In this document: one piece after another, positions 63,528 to 64,000 of the stretch
Layout of the letters: each line of letters opens with the position of its first letter
How positions within the stretch are numbered: the first letter of the stretch is position 1
Assembly: GCA_013398055.1 (NCBI GenBank)
Contig: VZRS01014569.1
Location: 1-64,000, forward strand
Length of the DNA: 64,000 bases
Origin: Ifrita kowaldi
Lineage: Eukaryota; Chordata; Aves; Passeriformes; Cinclosomatidae
Direction: 5' to 3'
The notes under the pieces: generated by a model
The model's database searches: none
Told to the model about the DNA's origin: nothing
What the model saw: the letters and a program-made list of their open reading frames with translations, nothing else
Made by a program: the position numbers and the translations under genes

Positions 63528-64000
63528 AGATAGGATATTCTTGATTTTATTTCTGCTAAGATGCAAATATATTGAACCAGAAAGGTGTACAGACACAAAA
63601 TTTCAGAAATTATAGATTCAGTATCTGAATCAGATACTGTTTCCCATCCAAGGATCTTTAGATGTTTTAGAAAAATTGATTAGATTCCAGTGCATCTGAG
63701 AATGTTATCCTACACATCTGACAGAGAAAAGAGAGTGATATCATTTGCTACTGGGAGAAAACAGGTCTATATCAAAGCCTGGGCCAAACCTCAGAAATCT
63801 TGGCCTCTACTTGTAAGAGAATGTTACAGTCCACTCCAATGACTCTGGAGGTTGTAAATACTTTCTTTTCATATTCCTAGCATACACACATATGTATTAA
63901 AAAAAAAAAAAAAAGCAAACAAGTTTTTTAATCAGCTATTGGCTTCTTCAGGAAGCCAATGTTTTGACTGCTTTAAAAAATTGCTCATTAAAAGACTTAC
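63528..64000. other. Unique noncoding end of window
   Basis: AT-rich sequence with an A run of about 16 at 63899-63914 and a hairpin at 63938-63960. No gene is recognised. Confidence 0.6.
63938..63960. repeat. Perfect 9-bp hairpin, 5-base loop
   Basis: ATTGGCTTC (63938-63946) and GAAGCCAAT (63952-63960) are exact reverse complements around TTCAG. ATTGG/CCAAT at the ends are CCAAT-box-like, but nothing else suggests a promoter. Confidence 0.85.

Noticed and set aside
63381..63598. Lysine/glutamate-rich open frames
   Set aside because: Direct translation of the (TTTTC)n microsatellite.

Overview
This is almost certainly nuclear DNA from a bird. The main evidence is several fragments of the LINE CR1, the dominant avian retrotransposon, which carry the typical CR1 3' end (short ATTCTGTG-like octamer repeats, no poly-A tail). 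There is also a degenerate LTR of a type I associate with avian class III (ERVL-like) endogenous retroviruses. The rest is AT-rich and CpG-poor. I cannot name the species. I found no convincing protein-coding gene, exon, tRNA, rRNA or CRISPR array. Stop codons interrupt every frame often, and the longest open frames are either CR1 or LTR sequence or look like chance. The window reads as intergenic sequence or a very large intron.

Layout. 1-2.3 kb: unique AT-rich sequence. About 2.3-3.05 kb: degenerate LTR with an internal array of diverged GGAGCAG-type units. 3.05-13.4 kb: unique sequence with an unresolved T homopolymer (10 Ns) at 10.05-10.10 kb. 13.48-13.70 kb: CR1 3' end on plus. 16.06-16.28 kb: CR1 on minus. 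16.97-18.02 kb: 1-kb CR1 on plus. 20.39-20.56 kb: perfect 88-bp tandem duplication. 28.48-29.43 kb: CR1 on plus with the catalytic part of reverse transcriptase deleted. 29.94-30.33 kb: CR1 on minus, tail to tail with the previous one. 30.3-36.7 kb: unique. 36.74-40.94 kb: a mosaic of two near-identical direct duplications bounded by Ns, which looks like an assembly error. 40.9-58.3 kb: long, mostly repeat-poor stretch with an 85-bp tandem duplication at 50.8 kb and a few short motif clusters that might be conserved regulatory DNA. 58.35-58.46 kb: small CR1 tail. 63.43-63.53 kb: (TTTTC)n microsatellite.

No genes act together here. The main content is decayed retrotransposons, simple repeats, inverted repeats able to form hairpins, and one clear structural irregularity (36.7-40.9 kb). 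I did not find a new biological system. The most actionable observation is the false-duplication structure. Next are the microhomology-flanked deletion in CR1, the two perfect tandem duplications of nearly equal unit length, and a few hairpins and homeodomain-like motif clusters that comparative alignment could test.
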